The notes: generated by a model not told the origin, from the sequence alone. A DNA stretch of 48,651 bases from Bacillota bacterium (GCA_023436305.1 JAEZJQ010000118.1:1-48651); one strand, 5' to 3'. Counted from the first letter of the stretch, positions 7,796-17,630 are shown. Numbers and translations are program-made.

Positions 7796-9757
7796 TTATC
7801 TAGCTTTCGCCATCAAATTGGCAATCTGATTGGCGAAGGTTACCGGGTCTTCCAGTTGGAACCCTTCCATGAGCAAAGCCTGTCCGTATAAGAGCTCGCA
7901 GTATTCCTTGAATGTGGTTGAATTTGGATCGGCGTCATAAAGTCCTTTCAGGGTGCCGAATACTTGATGATTGGGATTCAATTCCAATATCCGGCTAGCT
8001 TTCATCATGGATTGATCCATTTCTGACAGGATATGTTCCATGGAAAGGCTGATTCCATGGTCGCTGCTCACCAGGCAGACGGCGCTGGATTTGAGGCGGC
8101 TAGAGATCTTCACATCGGTCACTTTTTTATCCAATGCTTCCTTGATGGACTTTAGCATTGACTCATTATCCTTAGCGACCTCTTCGGTATTGCTCTTTTC
8201 GTCCTTGGCTTCTTCATCATCCTCGAATTTCAATTCACCGCGGCTGACGGATTGGAACTTCTTTTCTTTATACTCCCGCAAAGCGTCAATGGCGAATTCA
8301 TCCACCCGGTCATAGAAGAACAGCACTTCATAGCCTTTATCCCTTAAAATCTCCATTTGCGGCAGCTTTTCGACGGCGGCCCGATCCTTGCCGGTGGCAT
8401 AATAAATGACTTTTTGTTTTTCGGGCATCCGTTGGACATATTCATCCAGGCTGGTCATTCCCTCGGTGGCATGGGAAGACGGGAAAAGCAATAAATCCTG
8501 GAGTTTTTCCCGGCTCTGGTAGTCCATATAAATGCCGCCTTTAATGGCCTTGCCGAATTCCTCCCAGAATTCTTCATACTTTTTCCGGTCCTTCGACAAC
8601 AAGTTCTCCAGTGTTTTCAATACGCTTTTTTCGAGATTTTTACCGATCAGCTTCAATTGCTGGCTATGTTGCAAAATTTCCCGGGAAATATTCAAGGAGA
8701 AATCCGATGAATCGACCAGTCCTCTCACGAACCGCAAGTGTTCCGGCAAAAGATCCTCGCAATTATCCATGACGAAGACATTTCGGGAATACAATTTGAT
8801 GCCGTGATGATAATCCCGGGAATAAAAATCATAGGGCGCCCGGGAGGGGATGAACAGCAAGGTGGTGTATTCCACCGCCCCCTCTACTTTGGAATGGATA
8901 ATCTCCAGCGGTTCTTCCCAGTCGTGAAACAGGTTTTTATAAAACTGCTGATACTCTTCCTTGGTGATATCGCTTTTGTTTTTGGCCCATAGCGGGGTCA
9001 TGGAGTTTAACGTCCGGGTCTCAATGGTATGTTTGCTGGGCGCGCCCTCGATGACTTTGCCTTCCTCGTCCACCGGTTTTTCTTCCTTGCTGAAATTCAT
9101 CTTGATGGGATATCGGATATAGTCCGAATATTTCTTCACCAGATTTTGAATGGTATATTGATTGATAAAGTTTTCCTCCGGTTTCTCGGAGTTGCGATAC
9201 TCCTCGGCAATGCTCAGGATGATGGTAGTACCCCGTTTTTCCTTGGGCGCCGCTTCGATAGTGTAAGTTCCGTCGCCGGTGGATTCCCATTTGACCCCTT
9301 GTTCCTGGCCCGGAGCCCGGGTAATCAAAGTTACTTTATCCGCAACCATAAACGCGGAGTAAAAACCTACTCCGAACTGGCCGATTAATTCCAGGTTGTC
9401 CTTCACTTGCTCCCGGTTCTCCAGTTTTTCCAAAAAGCTTTTGGTGCCGGATTTGGCAATGGTGCCGATGTTTTCGATGACCTCGTCGTAGGTCATGCCC
9501 ATGCCGTTATCGGTAATGGTCAGGGCTTTATTTTGTTCATCAGTCTCGATAAAAATCTCAAAATTCGAGTCGTCTTCCAATAAAGCCTGGTTCGTCAATG
9601 ATTCAAACCGTATTTTATCGATAGCGTCCGAAGCGTTGGAGATCAGTTCCCGCAAGAAAATCTCCCGGTTCGTATAGATGGAGTGAACCATCAAATCCAG
9701 CAATTGCTTAGTTTCGGCTTGAAATTCCTTGGTTTCCCTGGTTATCGTATTCGACAT
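7796..9757 (-). CDS. htpG: Hsp90-family molecular chaperone HtpG
   Basis: 653 residues, full length for HtpG. The GHKL ATPase motifs are intact: ELISNASDAIDK (about 37-48), DNGMGM (83-88), SGTKSF and GQFGVGFYSAF (about 126-136). Middle and C-terminal dimerisation domains follow. It is a cytosolic ATP-dependent chaperone. GGAGGG lies just upstream of ATG 9757. A sigma-A promoter is visible at 9803-9831; no CIRCE element is present, so regulation differs from groESL. Monocistronic, with convergent neighbours downstream. Confidence 0.97.
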   Translation of the reverse strand: MSNTITRETKEFQAETKQLLDLMVHSIYTNREIFLRELISNASDAIDKIRFESLTNQALLEDDSNFEIFIETDEQNKALTITDNGMGMTYDEVIENIGTIAKSGTKSFLEKLENREQVKDNLELIGQFGVGFYSAFMVADKVTLITRAPGQEQGVKWESTGDGTYTIEAAPKEKRGTTIILSIAEEYRNSEKPEENFINQYTIQNLVKKYSDYIRYPIKMNFSKEEKPVDEEGKVIEGAPSKHTIETRTLNSMTPLWAKNKSDITKEEYQQFYKNLFHDWEEPLEIIHSKVEGAVEYTTLLFIPSRAPYDFYSRDYHHGIKLYSRNVFVMDNCEDLLPEHLRFVRGLVDSSDFSLNISREILQHSQQLKLIGKNLEKSVLKTLENLLSKDRKKYEEFWEEFGKAIKGGIYMDYQSREKLQDLLLFPSSHATEGMTSLDEYVQRMPEKQKVIYYATGKDRAAVEKLPQMEILRDKGYEVLFFYDRVDEFAIDALREYKEKKFQSVSRGELKFEDDEEAKDEKSNTEEVAKDNESMLKSIKEALDKKVTDVKISSRLKSSAVCLVSSDHGISLSMEHILSEMDQSMMKASRILELNPNHQVFGTLKGLYDADPNSTTFKEYCELLYGQALLMEGFQLEDPVTFANQIANLMAKAR

Positions 9758-9802
9758 ATCCTTACCCTCCGTAAATAAAAATTGTTAATATTCTTAATTG
9801 GT

Positions 9803-9831
9803 ATTTTAGCAATATTGTGGATTGAATGCAA
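9803..9831 (-). promoter_or_regulatory. Sigma-A promoter for htpG
   Basis: On the minus strand TTGCAT, 17 bases, then TAAAAT, the latter preceded by TGC (extended -10). Located about 45 bases upstream of the htpG start. Confidence 0.65.
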
Positions 9832-9983
9832 GAGAGTTCATTTAAAAATCTTTTTTTCAAGTTCGTTCCGATAACGCTCATGCCGTGGTTTTGAATCGTT
9901 CATTCACATTTAATATTAGCATATCACCATATTTAACCGATAATTATGGTGAGGGTATTATCCCGGAAAGGGGACAACAGTTC

Positions 9984-10283
9984 ATGCCCAATCAATCCCC
10001 CAAAAAGAACCTGAAATGGATGTACACCGTTTTTTTTATAACCGGAGTATTGTTGATATCGTTGATTAATATGCTAAGGGACCCTAAAATTAAATTGGAA
10101 TTGGGTCTCATTGAAATTACACGCCATGAATTGTTAATGTTAATTATCTCCATGGGTATGCTTATCGCCGTTATGGGTGGAATCGCCTATCCGAAGGCCG
10201 ATACCAGCGGAAAACGCAAAACCGCCATGGGAATTGTGATTATCGGGTCAGCTATCGTAATCACTGCGTTATTCCTTAAATGA
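9984..10283 (+). CDS. Small membrane protein of unknown function
   Basis: 99 residues from ATG 9984, preceded by AAAGGGGAC. An in-frame extension to 9885 exists but the upstream start has no ribosome site. Three hydrophobic segments are seen (YTVFFITGVLLISLINML; LLMLIISMGMLIAVMGG; GIVIIGSAIVITALFL) with a lysine-rich N-terminus. Not recognised. A weak promoter-like pair, TTGAAT at 9891 and TATTAG at 9914, lies upstream. Lies alone between divergent htpG and convergent recQ. Confidence 0.6.
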   Translation: MPNQSPKKNLKWMYTVFFITGVLLISLINMLRDPKIKLELGLIEITRHELLMLIISMGMLIAVMGGIAYPKADTSGKRKTAMGIVIIGSAIVITALFLK

Positions 10284-10319
10284 TAATATTGACTTCTGGC
10301 ATTCGGATTTCAACTCCGT

Positions 10320-12131
10320 CTATGCCGGCCCCACATACTTTCGTATTGCCCCCATGAACTGCGTTCCGTATTTTTCAAGCTTGGATTCACCAACGCCTTT
10401 AATGGCCAAAAATGCTTTTTCGGTGGTGGGTAATAAGGTGGACATTTCGTGAAGGGTACTGTCGGCGAAGATGATATATGGGGGGACTTGTTCTCGGGCG
10501 GCAATTTCCCGGCGTAATTGGCGCAGTATTTCGAAAAGCTCATCCTTGGCCACCGGTTTTTCGGTCTTTACGGTAGTCTTTTTGAAAACTTCAGCTTGTT
10601 GTTTCAGGACGGCTACTGCTTTAGGTTCGAGGCGCACTACCGGGTACTGTCCGCCGGTGAGACGCAGATAGCCTTCGGCCACCAGCCAGTTCAGCAGATC
10701 CTTGATGCTGTTCAAAGGTGAATTCCGCATGACCCCGTAGGTCGAGAGGCGGTCGAAACCGAAGCCCAGAATTTTTTTATTTTGGGAACCTTTTAAAACT
10801 TCGGCTACCATGGATACTCCATACTGTTCCCGCATCCGCAGGATGCAGGAGAATACTTTGGCGGCTTCGGTAGTAATATCAGTGAATTCGCTGGGCTGAT
10901 TACAATTGCTGCAATTACCGCATTGATCCGAGATGCCTGTCTCACCGAAATATTCCAGGATGTATTGGCGTAGACAACGTTGCGTATGGGCATAATCAAC
11001 CATATTCTGTAATTTCTTAAATTCATTACTTTTTCGGGTGGGGGAGAGCACGGTTTGCTCGATCAAGTATTTCTGCAACAAAATATCCTGAGCGGCATAG
11101 AGCAGGATGCACTCACTGGGAACACTGTCCCGTCCGGCCCGGCCCGCTTCCTGGTAGTAAGATTCCATATTTTTGGGCAGGTTAAAATGAATCACATAAC
11201 GGACGTTGGATTTATCGATACCCATCCCAAAGGCGTTGGTGGCGACCATCACCCGGATGTCATCATATAAGAAAGCCTCCTGGGCGCGGATGCGCTCCTG
11301 ATCGCTCAAGCCGGCGTGATATTTTCCGGCCAAATATCCCTTTTTAAGCAACAGTTCGTAGAGCTTGTCGACTTCCTTGCGGGTGGCGGCGTAAATGATC
11401 CCGGAGCTGTCCCGGTTTTCAGCCACATAATTTATAACAAACTCTTTTTTATTGACACCTTTGAACACCGCGAAGGATAAATTCTCCCGGTTAAAGCCGG
11501 TGACATGGAGCCGGGGCTTTTGCAAAGATAATAGCTTAACAATATCCTCCTGGACTTCGGGGGTGGCGGTGGCGGTAAAAGCGGCCACAATGGGCCGTTT
11601 GGGAAGCTGTTGGATGAATAGCCCGATCTGGCGGTAACTGGGCCGGAAATCATGGCCCCATTGGGAAACACAATGGGCTTCGTCAATGGCCACCAGCGAA
11701 ACCGACTGGGAAAGGGATTCCACCAACTCCCCGAAAGATTCGGTCTCCAACCGTTCCGGAGCGATATAAAGCAAGCGGTAATCGCCTTGGGCGGCTTTTT
11801 GAATCCGTAGTTTGGCTTCGCGCCCGGATAAAGAACTATTAATGAAAGTGGCTGGGATACCTAATTCGGTAAGGGCGTCCACTTGATCTTTCATAAGTGA
11901 GATCAGGGGCGATATGACCAAAGTAATCCCGGAAAACAGCAAGGCCGGTATTTGGAAACAAATCGATTTTCCAGCGCCGGTGGGCATGATTACGCAGACA
12001 TCGTTACCACTTAATATACTGTCAATGATCTGCGCTTGGCCGGGGCGAAAATGGGAATAGCCATAATATTTTTTAAGGTATTGTTCGGCTTGGGCCAGTT
12101 GAGAGGACACGGTGATGGAACAGTCGGACAT
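10320..12131 (-). CDS. recQ: ATP-dependent DNA helicase RecQ
   Basis: 603 residues. Helicase motifs are clear: PTGAGKS Walker A (50-56), DEAH box (150-153) followed by CVSQWGHDFRPSY, TATA(T) motif III, and the AFGMGIDK and QEAGRAGRD motifs of the second RecA domain. A four-cysteine zinc motif (C-LRQYIL..., then CGNCSNC) and winged-helix RQC region follow, and the last ~80 residues resemble an HRDC domain. 3'-5' helicase in recombination and fork repair. GGAGG precedes ATG 12131. Convergent with the small membrane gene. Confidence 0.96.
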   Translation of the reverse strand: MSDCSITVSSQLAQAEQYLKKYYGYSHFRPGQAQIIDSILSGNDVCVIMPTGAGKSICFQIPALLFSGITLVISPLISLMKDQVDALTELGIPATFINSSLSGREAKLRIQKAAQGDYRLLYIAPERLETESFGELVESLSQSVSLVAIDEAHCVSQWGHDFRPSYRQIGLFIQQLPKRPIVAAFTATATPEVQEDIVKLLSLQKPRLHVTGFNRENLSFAVFKGVNKKEFVINYVAENRDSSGIIYAATRKEVDKLYELLLKKGYLAGKYHAGLSDQERIRAQEAFLYDDIRVMVATNAFGMGIDKSNVRYVIHFNLPKNMESYYQEAGRAGRDSVPSECILLYAAQDILLQKYLIEQTVLSPTRKSNEFKKLQNMVDYAHTQRCLRQYILEYFGETGISDQCGNCSNCNQPSEFTDITTEAAKVFSCILRMREQYGVSMVAEVLKGSQNKKILGFGFDRLSTYGVMRNSPLNSIKDLLNWLVAEGYLRLTGGQYPVVRLEPKAVAVLKQQAEVFKKTTVKTEKPVAKDELFEILRQLRREIAAREQVPPYIIFADSTLHEMSTLLPTTEKAFLAIKGVGESKLEKYGTQFMGAIRKYVGPA

Positions 12132-12268
12132 TTGGTTCTTGGCCTCCGATAAAAAGATACTTTTGAATTCGGGGTTATTTAATTATTTCCTGCAATAAGA
12201 TATTAAGTTAACCAAATGATAATAATTTGGCAAAATACATTTAAAAAAAGTTATCGGAGGTGCATTGA

Positions 12269-12775
12269 ATGAATTCATTCATCGAATGTCAAAAAATCGA
12301 AGTCAAGGGATATGAATTGGTGAAACCTTATCTACAAAAGAATTTTGATGAATTTGTATATGTGAATACCGAGGAACGCAATGAACTCATTCTGGCCTTT
12401 CAACAAAATTTCGGCGACTTAATCGTCAAAAAAAATAAAGCCATATACTTTATTGACATTAAAACCGAAAACGAAGATAAATACGGTAATTTGTTCCTAG
12501 AAACCTGGAGCAATAAAAAAAGAGAAACCCCGGGCTGGGTTGTGCCCGAGGCTGGCGTGAAAGCTGATTTCGTTTATTATATCTTTCTTAAGCAAAGAAT
12601 CCTTTACGTTTTAGATTTGCCGAAACTGAGAAAGTGGGCTTTTGCCGATAAAAATATGGAACGATACCCGGAAAAAATGCAGAATAAATATGATCAATTG
12701 AATGATACCTGGGGAAGGTGCGTGAAGATTAGTGATTTAATCCGTGAACTACAGTGTCCCATGGTTAAACTGTAA
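12269..12775 (+). CDS. Putative PD-(D/E)XK nuclease-fold protein
   Basis: 168 residues, ATCGGAGGTG before ATG 12269. I do not recognise a named family. GD at 49-50, then FIDIKTE (61-67) with D63-x-K65, resembles the D...(D/E)xK core of restriction-like nucleases, and NLFLETWSNK plus PGWVVPEAGVKAD add conserved-looking acidic and aromatic positions. No methylase, helicase or antitoxin partner is adjacent. Nuclease activity is inferred from the motif only. The stop lies 9 bases from the stop of the convergent HAD gene. Confidence 0.5.
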   Translation: MNSFIECQKIEVKGYELVKPYLQKNFDEFVYVNTEERNELILAFQQNFGDLIVKKNKAIYFIDIKTENEDKYGNLFLETWSNKKRETPGWVVPEAGVKADFVYYIFLKQRILYVLDLPKLRKWAFADKNMERYPEKMQNKYDQLNDTWGRCVKISDLIRELQCPMVKL

Positions 12776-12784
12776 AGGATTTCT

Positions 12785-13369
12785 TTATTCTAAAAATGGC
12801 CTCACATCCGTAGCCACCATCCCGCACCGCCTTGCCGCCTCCAAGCCTAAATCCCCATCCTCAAAAACCTGGCAGGCTTCCGGGGCAACCTGCATTAACT
12901 CGGCGCATTTCAAAAAAGTCTCCGGATCGGGTTTGGGATGGGTCACGTCATCAGCGCTGACCATTATATCAAAGTACTTATTCAATCCGGCCGCTTTGAT
13001 GTTGGCGGTGGCAATATCCCGGTATTCACCGGTTCCCAGGGCCATGGGAAGTTTACCGCAATATTCGGTTACAATCTTCAAGACTTGAGGAATAGGTTCA
13101 ATTTTAACGGCCAGTTTTCGGTACGACGATTTTTTAGCTTGAATAATCTCCTCCGGGTCAAGATGAAGACCCTGTTCGATGTTAATCAAGGCTACGATAC
13201 TCCCGGTAGACCTTCCGGAGTTTTTGAAGAATAGGGCTTCCGGGTATTCAAAACCATAAGTCTTGGCTATCGCTTGCCAGGACTTGAAATGAACCGGCAT
13301 GGAATTTATCAGGGTTCCGTCAATATCGAAGATTAGGCCTTTAATATGGGGTTCTACTTTTAGATTCAT
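12785..13369 (-). CDS. HAD-superfamily sugar-phosphate phosphatase, YqaB-like
   Basis: 194 residues from ATG 13369, chosen because GGAGAC precedes it; the open frame runs to 13498 but without a ribosome site. HAD motif I is FDIDGTLI, motif II is the ALGTGE segment, motif III/IV is KPDPETF and FEDGDLGLEAA. The pattern of VEP-P, GTGE and ADDVTHPKPDPETFLKCA closely follows E. coli YqaB (a sugar-phosphate phosphatase) rather than beta-phosphoglucomutase. Cytosolic dephosphorylation of small sugar phosphates is the likely role; substrate not determined here. Confidence 0.85.
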   Translation of the reverse strand: MNLKVEPHIKGLIFDIDGTLINSMPVHFKSWQAIAKTYGFEYPEALFFKNSGRSTGSIVALINIEQGLHLDPEEIIQAKKSSYRKLAVKIEPIPQVLKIVTEYCGKLPMALGTGEYRDIATANIKAAGLNKYFDIMVSADDVTHPKPDPETFLKCAELMQVAPEACQVFEDGDLGLEAARRCGMVATDVRPFLE

Positions 13370-13586
13370 GGAATGTCTCCTGTAAAAATGATATTTCTCA
13401 TATATTTTCGTGGTATGAACGTTTTTCCCTTGTTTTTTTCCTGGTTTTATTGAAAAAAACGGGACCGAATGTGTAGAAATGCTTATAGCGTATTGCAATA
13501 ATACGAATATCAGAGAAAACTGAAGATAAACTTATTTAATGGTGAATTTTTCCCGGATATTCATCGTTATCCATGTTATTTATCTC

Positions 13587-13615
13587 TTGAAAATCTAAAA
13601 CAAGACAGTTACAAT
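13587..13615 (+). promoter_or_regulatory. Sigma-A promoter for groES-groEL
   Basis: TTGAAA (13587-13592), 17-base spacer, TACAAT (13610-13615), with the transcription start expected just before the CIRCE element. Confidence 0.8.
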
Positions 13616-13626
13616 AAAACTTGGTA

Positions 13627-13653
13627 TTAGCACTCACTTCAGATGAGTGCTAA
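13627..13653 (+). promoter_or_regulatory. CIRCE operator (HrcA binding site)
   Basis: Exact consensus inverted repeat TTAGCACTC, nine-base spacer, GAGTGCTAA, at the predicted transcription start and 24 bases upstream of groES. CIRCE is bound by the HrcA repressor, so groESL is expected to be HrcA-controlled. No hrcA gene is in the window. Confidence 0.95.
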
Positions 13654-13677
13654 TAAAGAGATTATGGGAGGGATATT

Positions 13678-13968
13678 ATGAATATCAAACCTTTAGGGGA
13701 AAGAGTGGTTATTAAGGTCCTCGAAAGTGAGGAGAAGACCAAAAGCGGGATTTTGCTCCCCGAAACCGCTAAAGAGAAACCGCAACTGGGAAAGGTAATC
13801 GCCATCGGTTCCGGAAAAACTCTGGATAATGGGCAAAAAGTAGCTCTTGATGTAAAAGCGGGCGATAAGGTCTTATTTGCCAAGTACGCCGGAACGGAAG
13901 TCAAATTGGATGGTGAAGAATACACCGTCCTCAAAGAAACCGACATTCTAGCGATTGTCACCGACTAA
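13678..13968 (+). CDS. groES: Co-chaperonin GroES (Hsp10)
   Basis: 96 residues. Starts MNIKPLGERVVIK, has the mobile loop KTKSGILLPETAKEKP (about 21-36), and ends TDILAIVTD. It forms the heptameric lid of the GroEL folding chamber. GGGAGGG lies eight bases before ATG. First gene of a two-gene operon with groEL, behind a sigma-A promoter and CIRCE. Confidence 0.97.
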   Translation: MNIKPLGERVVIKVLESEEKTKSGILLPETAKEKPQLGKVIAIGSGKTLDNGQKVALDVKAGDKVLFAKYAGTEVKLDGEEYTVLKETDILAIVTD

Positions 13969-14048
13969 TATTCAAAAAACGCGACCCAATAGTTTAAAAT
14001 TCAGAAGCAAGCAGGGAAAACAAAAAAATTCAATTGGAAGGTGAAACA

Positions 14049-15677
14049 ATGTCCGGAAAACAAATTTTATTTGGTGAGGATGCCCGTCATGCGTTGGAAC
14101 GGGGCGTTAATACCTTAGCAAATGCGGTAAAAGTCACTTTGGGACCCAAAGGTCGCAACGTAGTATTAGAGAAAAAATACGGTTCACCGACGATCACCAA
14201 TGATGGCGTAACCATTGCCAAAGAGATCGAACTGGCTGATCCTTTTGAAAATATGGGCGCTCAACTGGCTAAAGAAGTCGCCACCAAAACCAATGATATC
14301 GCTGGCGACGGAACCACCACCGCTACTTTATTGGCCCAAGCCATGGTTCGTGAAGGGTTAAAGAATGTAGCCGCCGGAGCGAATCCAATGATCCTGAAAA
14401 AGGGTATTGAAAAAGCGGTGCAAACGGTTGTGGAAGAAATCAAAAAAATCAGCAAGCCCGTGGGTAAAAAAGAGGAAATCACTCATGTGGCGGCCATTTC
14501 AGCGGCGGATGAGGAAATCGGCAACTTGATTGCCGAAGCCATGGAGAAGGTTGGCAAAGATGGAGTCATTACCGTGGAAGAATCCAAAACCATGGGTACT
14601 AACCTGGAAGTTGTGGAAGGAATGCAATTTGACCGGGGTTATGTTTCCTCGTATATGGTTACCGACACCGAACGCATGGAAGCGGTGTTGAACGATCCTT
14701 ACATTCTGTTAACCGATAAAAAGATTACTCTGATTAAGGATTTACTCCCTGTTCTGGAGAAAGTCGTCCAAAGAGGGAAACCTTTATTGATCATCGCCGA
14801 GGATTTGGAAGGGGAAGCCCTGGCCACTTTGGTGGTGAATAAACTGCGCGGCACCTTGAACGTGGTTGCGGTAAAAGCTCCTGGTTTTGGTGATCGCCGT
14901 AAAGCGATGCTTTCTGATATCGCCATTGTAACCGGCGGCGAGGTTATTTCCGAAGAAGTCGGCTCTACTTTAGAGAATGTCACCCTGGAAATGTTGGGGC
15001 AGGCCCGCCAGGTGAAAGTCACCAAGGATGAAACCACCATCGTTGATGGCAAAGGCGACAACCAGGAGATTAAGAGCCGGATTAACCAGATTAAAGTGCA
15101 AATTGACGATACCTCTTCCGATTATGACCGGGAAAAACTGCAGGAGCGCCTGGCCAAACTATCTGGCGGCGTAGCGGTAATCCAGGTTGGAGCGGCCACA
15201 GAGACCGAAATGAAAGAGAAGAAACACCGGATCGAAGATGCGCTCTCTGCGACCCGTGCCGCGGTTGAAGAAGGTGTAGTTCCGGGCGGCGGTGTCACTT
15301 TATTGCAAATTGCCCCCGTGCTCAATGAATTAAAGGAAACCGGCGATGTTGCAACCGGTATCTCTATCGTCCGTAAAGCTCTTGCCGAACCGCTACGGCT
15401 CATCGCTGATAATGCCGGTTTGGAAGGATCAGTCGTGGTTGAGAAAGTCAGCGCATTACCCAAAGGCCAAGGTTTCAATGCCTTAGTCGGTGAATACACC
15501 GATATGGTGAGCGCCGGTATTGTTGACCCGGCTAAAGTTACCCGGAGCGCCCTCCAAAATGCCGCCAGTATTGCCGGAATGTTATTAACGACCGAGTGTT
15601 TGGTGGCTGAAATCCCGGAAAAAGAAAAGCCGATGCCGGCAATGCCTCCGGGTGGCGGAATGGGAATGGATTATTAA
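14049..15677 (+). CDS. groEL: Chaperonin GroEL (Hsp60)
   Basis: 542 residues from ATG 14049 (GGAAGGTG ahead of it); an upstream in-frame start at 14034 is less well placed. Typical segments include VTLGPKGRNVVLEKKYGSP, the GDGTTTAT nucleotide-binding motif, the AAVEEGVVPGGG signature and the flexible GGM-rich tail ending GGGMGMDY. Tetradecameric ATP-dependent folding chamber working with GroES, 80 bases upstream. Confidence 0.98.
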   Translation: MSGKQILFGEDARHALERGVNTLANAVKVTLGPKGRNVVLEKKYGSPTITNDGVTIAKEIELADPFENMGAQLAKEVATKTNDIAGDGTTTATLLAQAMVREGLKNVAAGANPMILKKGIEKAVQTVVEEIKKISKPVGKKEEITHVAAISAADEEIGNLIAEAMEKVGKDGVITVEESKTMGTNLEVVEGMQFDRGYVSSYMVTDTERMEAVLNDPYILLTDKKITLIKDLLPVLEKVVQRGKPLLIIAEDLEGEALATLVVNKLRGTLNVVAVKAPGFGDRRKAMLSDIAIVTGGEVISEEVGSTLENVTLEMLGQARQVKVTKDETTIVDGKGDNQEIKSRINQIKVQIDDTSSDYDREKLQERLAKLSGGVAVIQVGAATETEMKEKKHRIEDALSATRAAVEEGVVPGGGVTLLQIAPVLNELKETGDVATGISIVRKALAEPLRLIADNAGLEGSVVVEKVSALPKGQGFNALVGEYTDMVSAGIVDPAKVTRSALQNAASIAGMLLTTECLVAEIPEKEKPMPAMPPGGGMGMDY

Positions 15678-15707
15678 AAAACAAGATTTACAGAATATAG
15701 AATTAAA

Positions 15708-15731
15708 AAAGGCCGCGTTTACGCGGCCTTT
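15708..15731 (+). terminator. Terminator after groEL
   Basis: AAAGGCCGCGT and ACGCGGCCTTT form an 11-bp GC-rich stem with a short loop 30 bases after the groEL stop. A-tract on the left and a short T-tract on the right would allow function in both directions. Confidence 0.8.
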
Positions 15732-15826
15732 CATGTAAAACGTCTATGAATTATAAAACTTCAGAAGCCTACTTCTACTTACGCTCTAACACTTAATGTA
15801 AGCGGCAAATTCAAGTCATTTTCCAA

Positions 15827-16027
15827 TTAAACGAAAGAATAGAGTTCTTCATGAATGGTGATGCTGACCCTTTGCTGAACATCATGCGCTTCGGAGTGCA
15901 AAAACTCGGATATATCGGAAAAGTCGGCGTTATCTTCCAAAATGTTCAATGGATCGACGTCAAATCTCAACCCGGTGTTCACTTCTTTGGTAGCGGTAAT
16001 ACATTCATTAACTACATTGTAACGCAT
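15827..16027 (-). CDS. Small protein of unknown function
   Basis: 66 residues from ATG 16027, preceded by GAGGAAA. The frame opens earlier (16084) but lacks a ribosome site there. Sequence starts MRYNVVNECITATKEVNTGL and is acidic with no membrane segment. Not recognised. Alone between groEL and the MFS gene. Confidence 0.5.
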   Translation of the reverse strand: MRYNVVNECITATKEVNTGLRFDVDPLNILEDNADFSDISEFLHSEAHDVQQRVSITIHEELYSFV

Positions 16028-16186
16028 TAACGTTTCCTCATTTTTCTTGAGAATTCCTATAAATAATATACCACGGAAAAGCAATTATGACAATACGAGT
16101 TGCTTAAATAATTTTGCATTGGAATCAAAATTAAATTTTTTATGAAAAGTCAGTTATTTTAACGATAAAACATGGTATCTTTAAAG

Positions 16187-17488
16187 CTAGGCTCCAACAT
16201 GATGGTTCTGTTTCATTTCCTGGGCCACTAACGTTATTTTTTGGTGTAATCGCTGGATGTCTTTTGCAAATATGAAGGAACATATCCAGAGGAATATGGC
16301 GCAAGGAAACCAAACAATAGCCGAAGCGTTCATGGCATAGCCTAATCCAAACCCCACCGATAGTTTACCGGCAACAAATTTCCCGATTCCGGTTCCGACT
16401 GAGTCCGTCAAATTAAAGATCGAGAAGATGGCGCCTCGATTCTCGGGGACATTGGTATCTAACAGCATGGTCCGGACATTGGGCCCCGTAAGCGAAAGCA
16501 GGAATGAAGCCAAAAACCCCATGGTTGTAGTCACCCAAAAATTGGTCACGGGTATAAAGGTAAGCAATGCTATGGATGTAGCAGCGCCCAAAGCGGTAGT
16601 AACGGCACAAAAACGGGGGAGCCAGGCGGTTTTCTTTTTTAATAACCATAATCCGGTGATGCCTCCGATGAGAGTACCGGGAATATTTCCAATGGCAAAT
16701 ATCTCAAAGACCGTGGTGGCGTCCGCGGCAGTCAAACCACGATTTTGGAGAAATTCAACCAAAAACTGCAGAAAGGCGCCCCAAGGGATCGTACCCAGGA
16801 TTCCTTGGATAAAAAGATACAGGTTGGTTTTGATTTTAAATAAACTGATATAATCGGACAATTTAATTGTCTTCGGATAATGATAGCCGTGTTCAACCAA
16901 ATCTTTAATGGATTCCTCGGTGGCGCCACGCTTTGGTTCGGGAACCAGAATGCAAAAAAGGATTAACACAATTAGATTCGTTACCGCAATTAAAATGAAA
17001 GATATGCGCCATCCATAGAGGGGACCCAGATAACCACTTAAAGCCGCACCCAAAATTATACCCATACCGATTGCCGTAGTCAACCAGGCAACGGCGGTAG
17101 GACGGTGTTCTTCATCATACATATCGCCGATCATGGAAAATGTTGTCGGGATTGATGCCCCTACCCCGATGCCGGTTAAAATACGCAGGATAAAAAATTG
17201 GGAATAGTCCGTTGCAAATGCGGTTAACAGACAAGGTATCTGGCCGATTAACACCGCATATATAAAGAGCATTTTCCGATTGCTCTTATCCGACAAATAA
17301 CCCCAAATCAAGCTGACAACCGCTCCGATGATGGTAAAAAGCCCTCCGATGACTCCGATATCGCCATCGTTAATATTAAATTCCTTTTTAATCGGTCCCA
17401 GCATCCCATTGATATTATTTTGGTCCGCATTCAATAATATGATAATAATAACCATTAAAACAAGGGCCAGGGTGTTTCTTTTCTTCAT
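16187..17488 (-). CDS. Major facilitator superfamily transporter
   Basis: 433 residues with about twelve membrane segments. The loop between TM2 and TM3 carries GYLSDKSNRK, the MFS signature (G-x-L-x-D-x-x-x-R-K), and the TM4-5 region reads RILTGIGVGASIPTTFSMIGD. The general look resembles Spinster/sugar-phosphate type MFS carriers, but the substrate cannot be told. GAGGTG lies before ATG 17488. It diverges from the glycosidase-like gene at 17696 across a 207-base gap, so it may import a product of that enzyme (inference from position). Confidence 0.85.
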   Translation of the reverse strand: MKKRNTLALVLMVIIIILLNADQNNINGMLGPIKKEFNINDGDIGVIGGLFTIIGAVVSLIWGYLSDKSNRKMLFIYAVLIGQIPCLLTAFATDYSQFFILRILTGIGVGASIPTTFSMIGDMYDEEHRPTAVAWLTTAIGMGIILGAALSGYLGPLYGWRISFILIAVTNLIVLILFCILVPEPKRGATEESIKDLVEHGYHYPKTIKLSDYISLFKIKTNLYLFIQGILGTIPWGAFLQFLVEFLQNRGLTAADATTVFEIFAIGNIPGTLIGGITGLWLLKKKTAWLPRFCAVTTALGAATSIALLTFIPVTNFWVTTTMGFLASFLLSLTGPNVRTMLLDTNVPENRGAIFSIFNLTDSVGTGIGKFVAGKLSVGFGLGYAMNASAIVWFPCAIFLWICSFIFAKDIQRLHQKITLVAQEMKQNHHVGA

Positions 17489-17630
17489 GTTGCACCTCGT
17501 GATTTTTTCTTATTATAATCCGGTGGACAATCTTTCATTTTTTAATTATACGTTTGATGCCAATTTATGTCAACCAACCCAGCCATTCGTTTGTAAATTT
17601 AAGAATTCTTTAACAAAAAATAGTTATATT

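Noticed and set aside
7800..9700. Several 60-119 codon plus-strand frames opposite htpG
   Set aside because: They are antisense shadows of a clearly coding gene, rich in Ser/Phe/Arg, without ribosome sites.
14261..15499. Minus-strand frames up to 125 codons opposite groEL
   Set aside because: Ser/Thr/Pro-rich antisense translations of groEL; no initiation signals.
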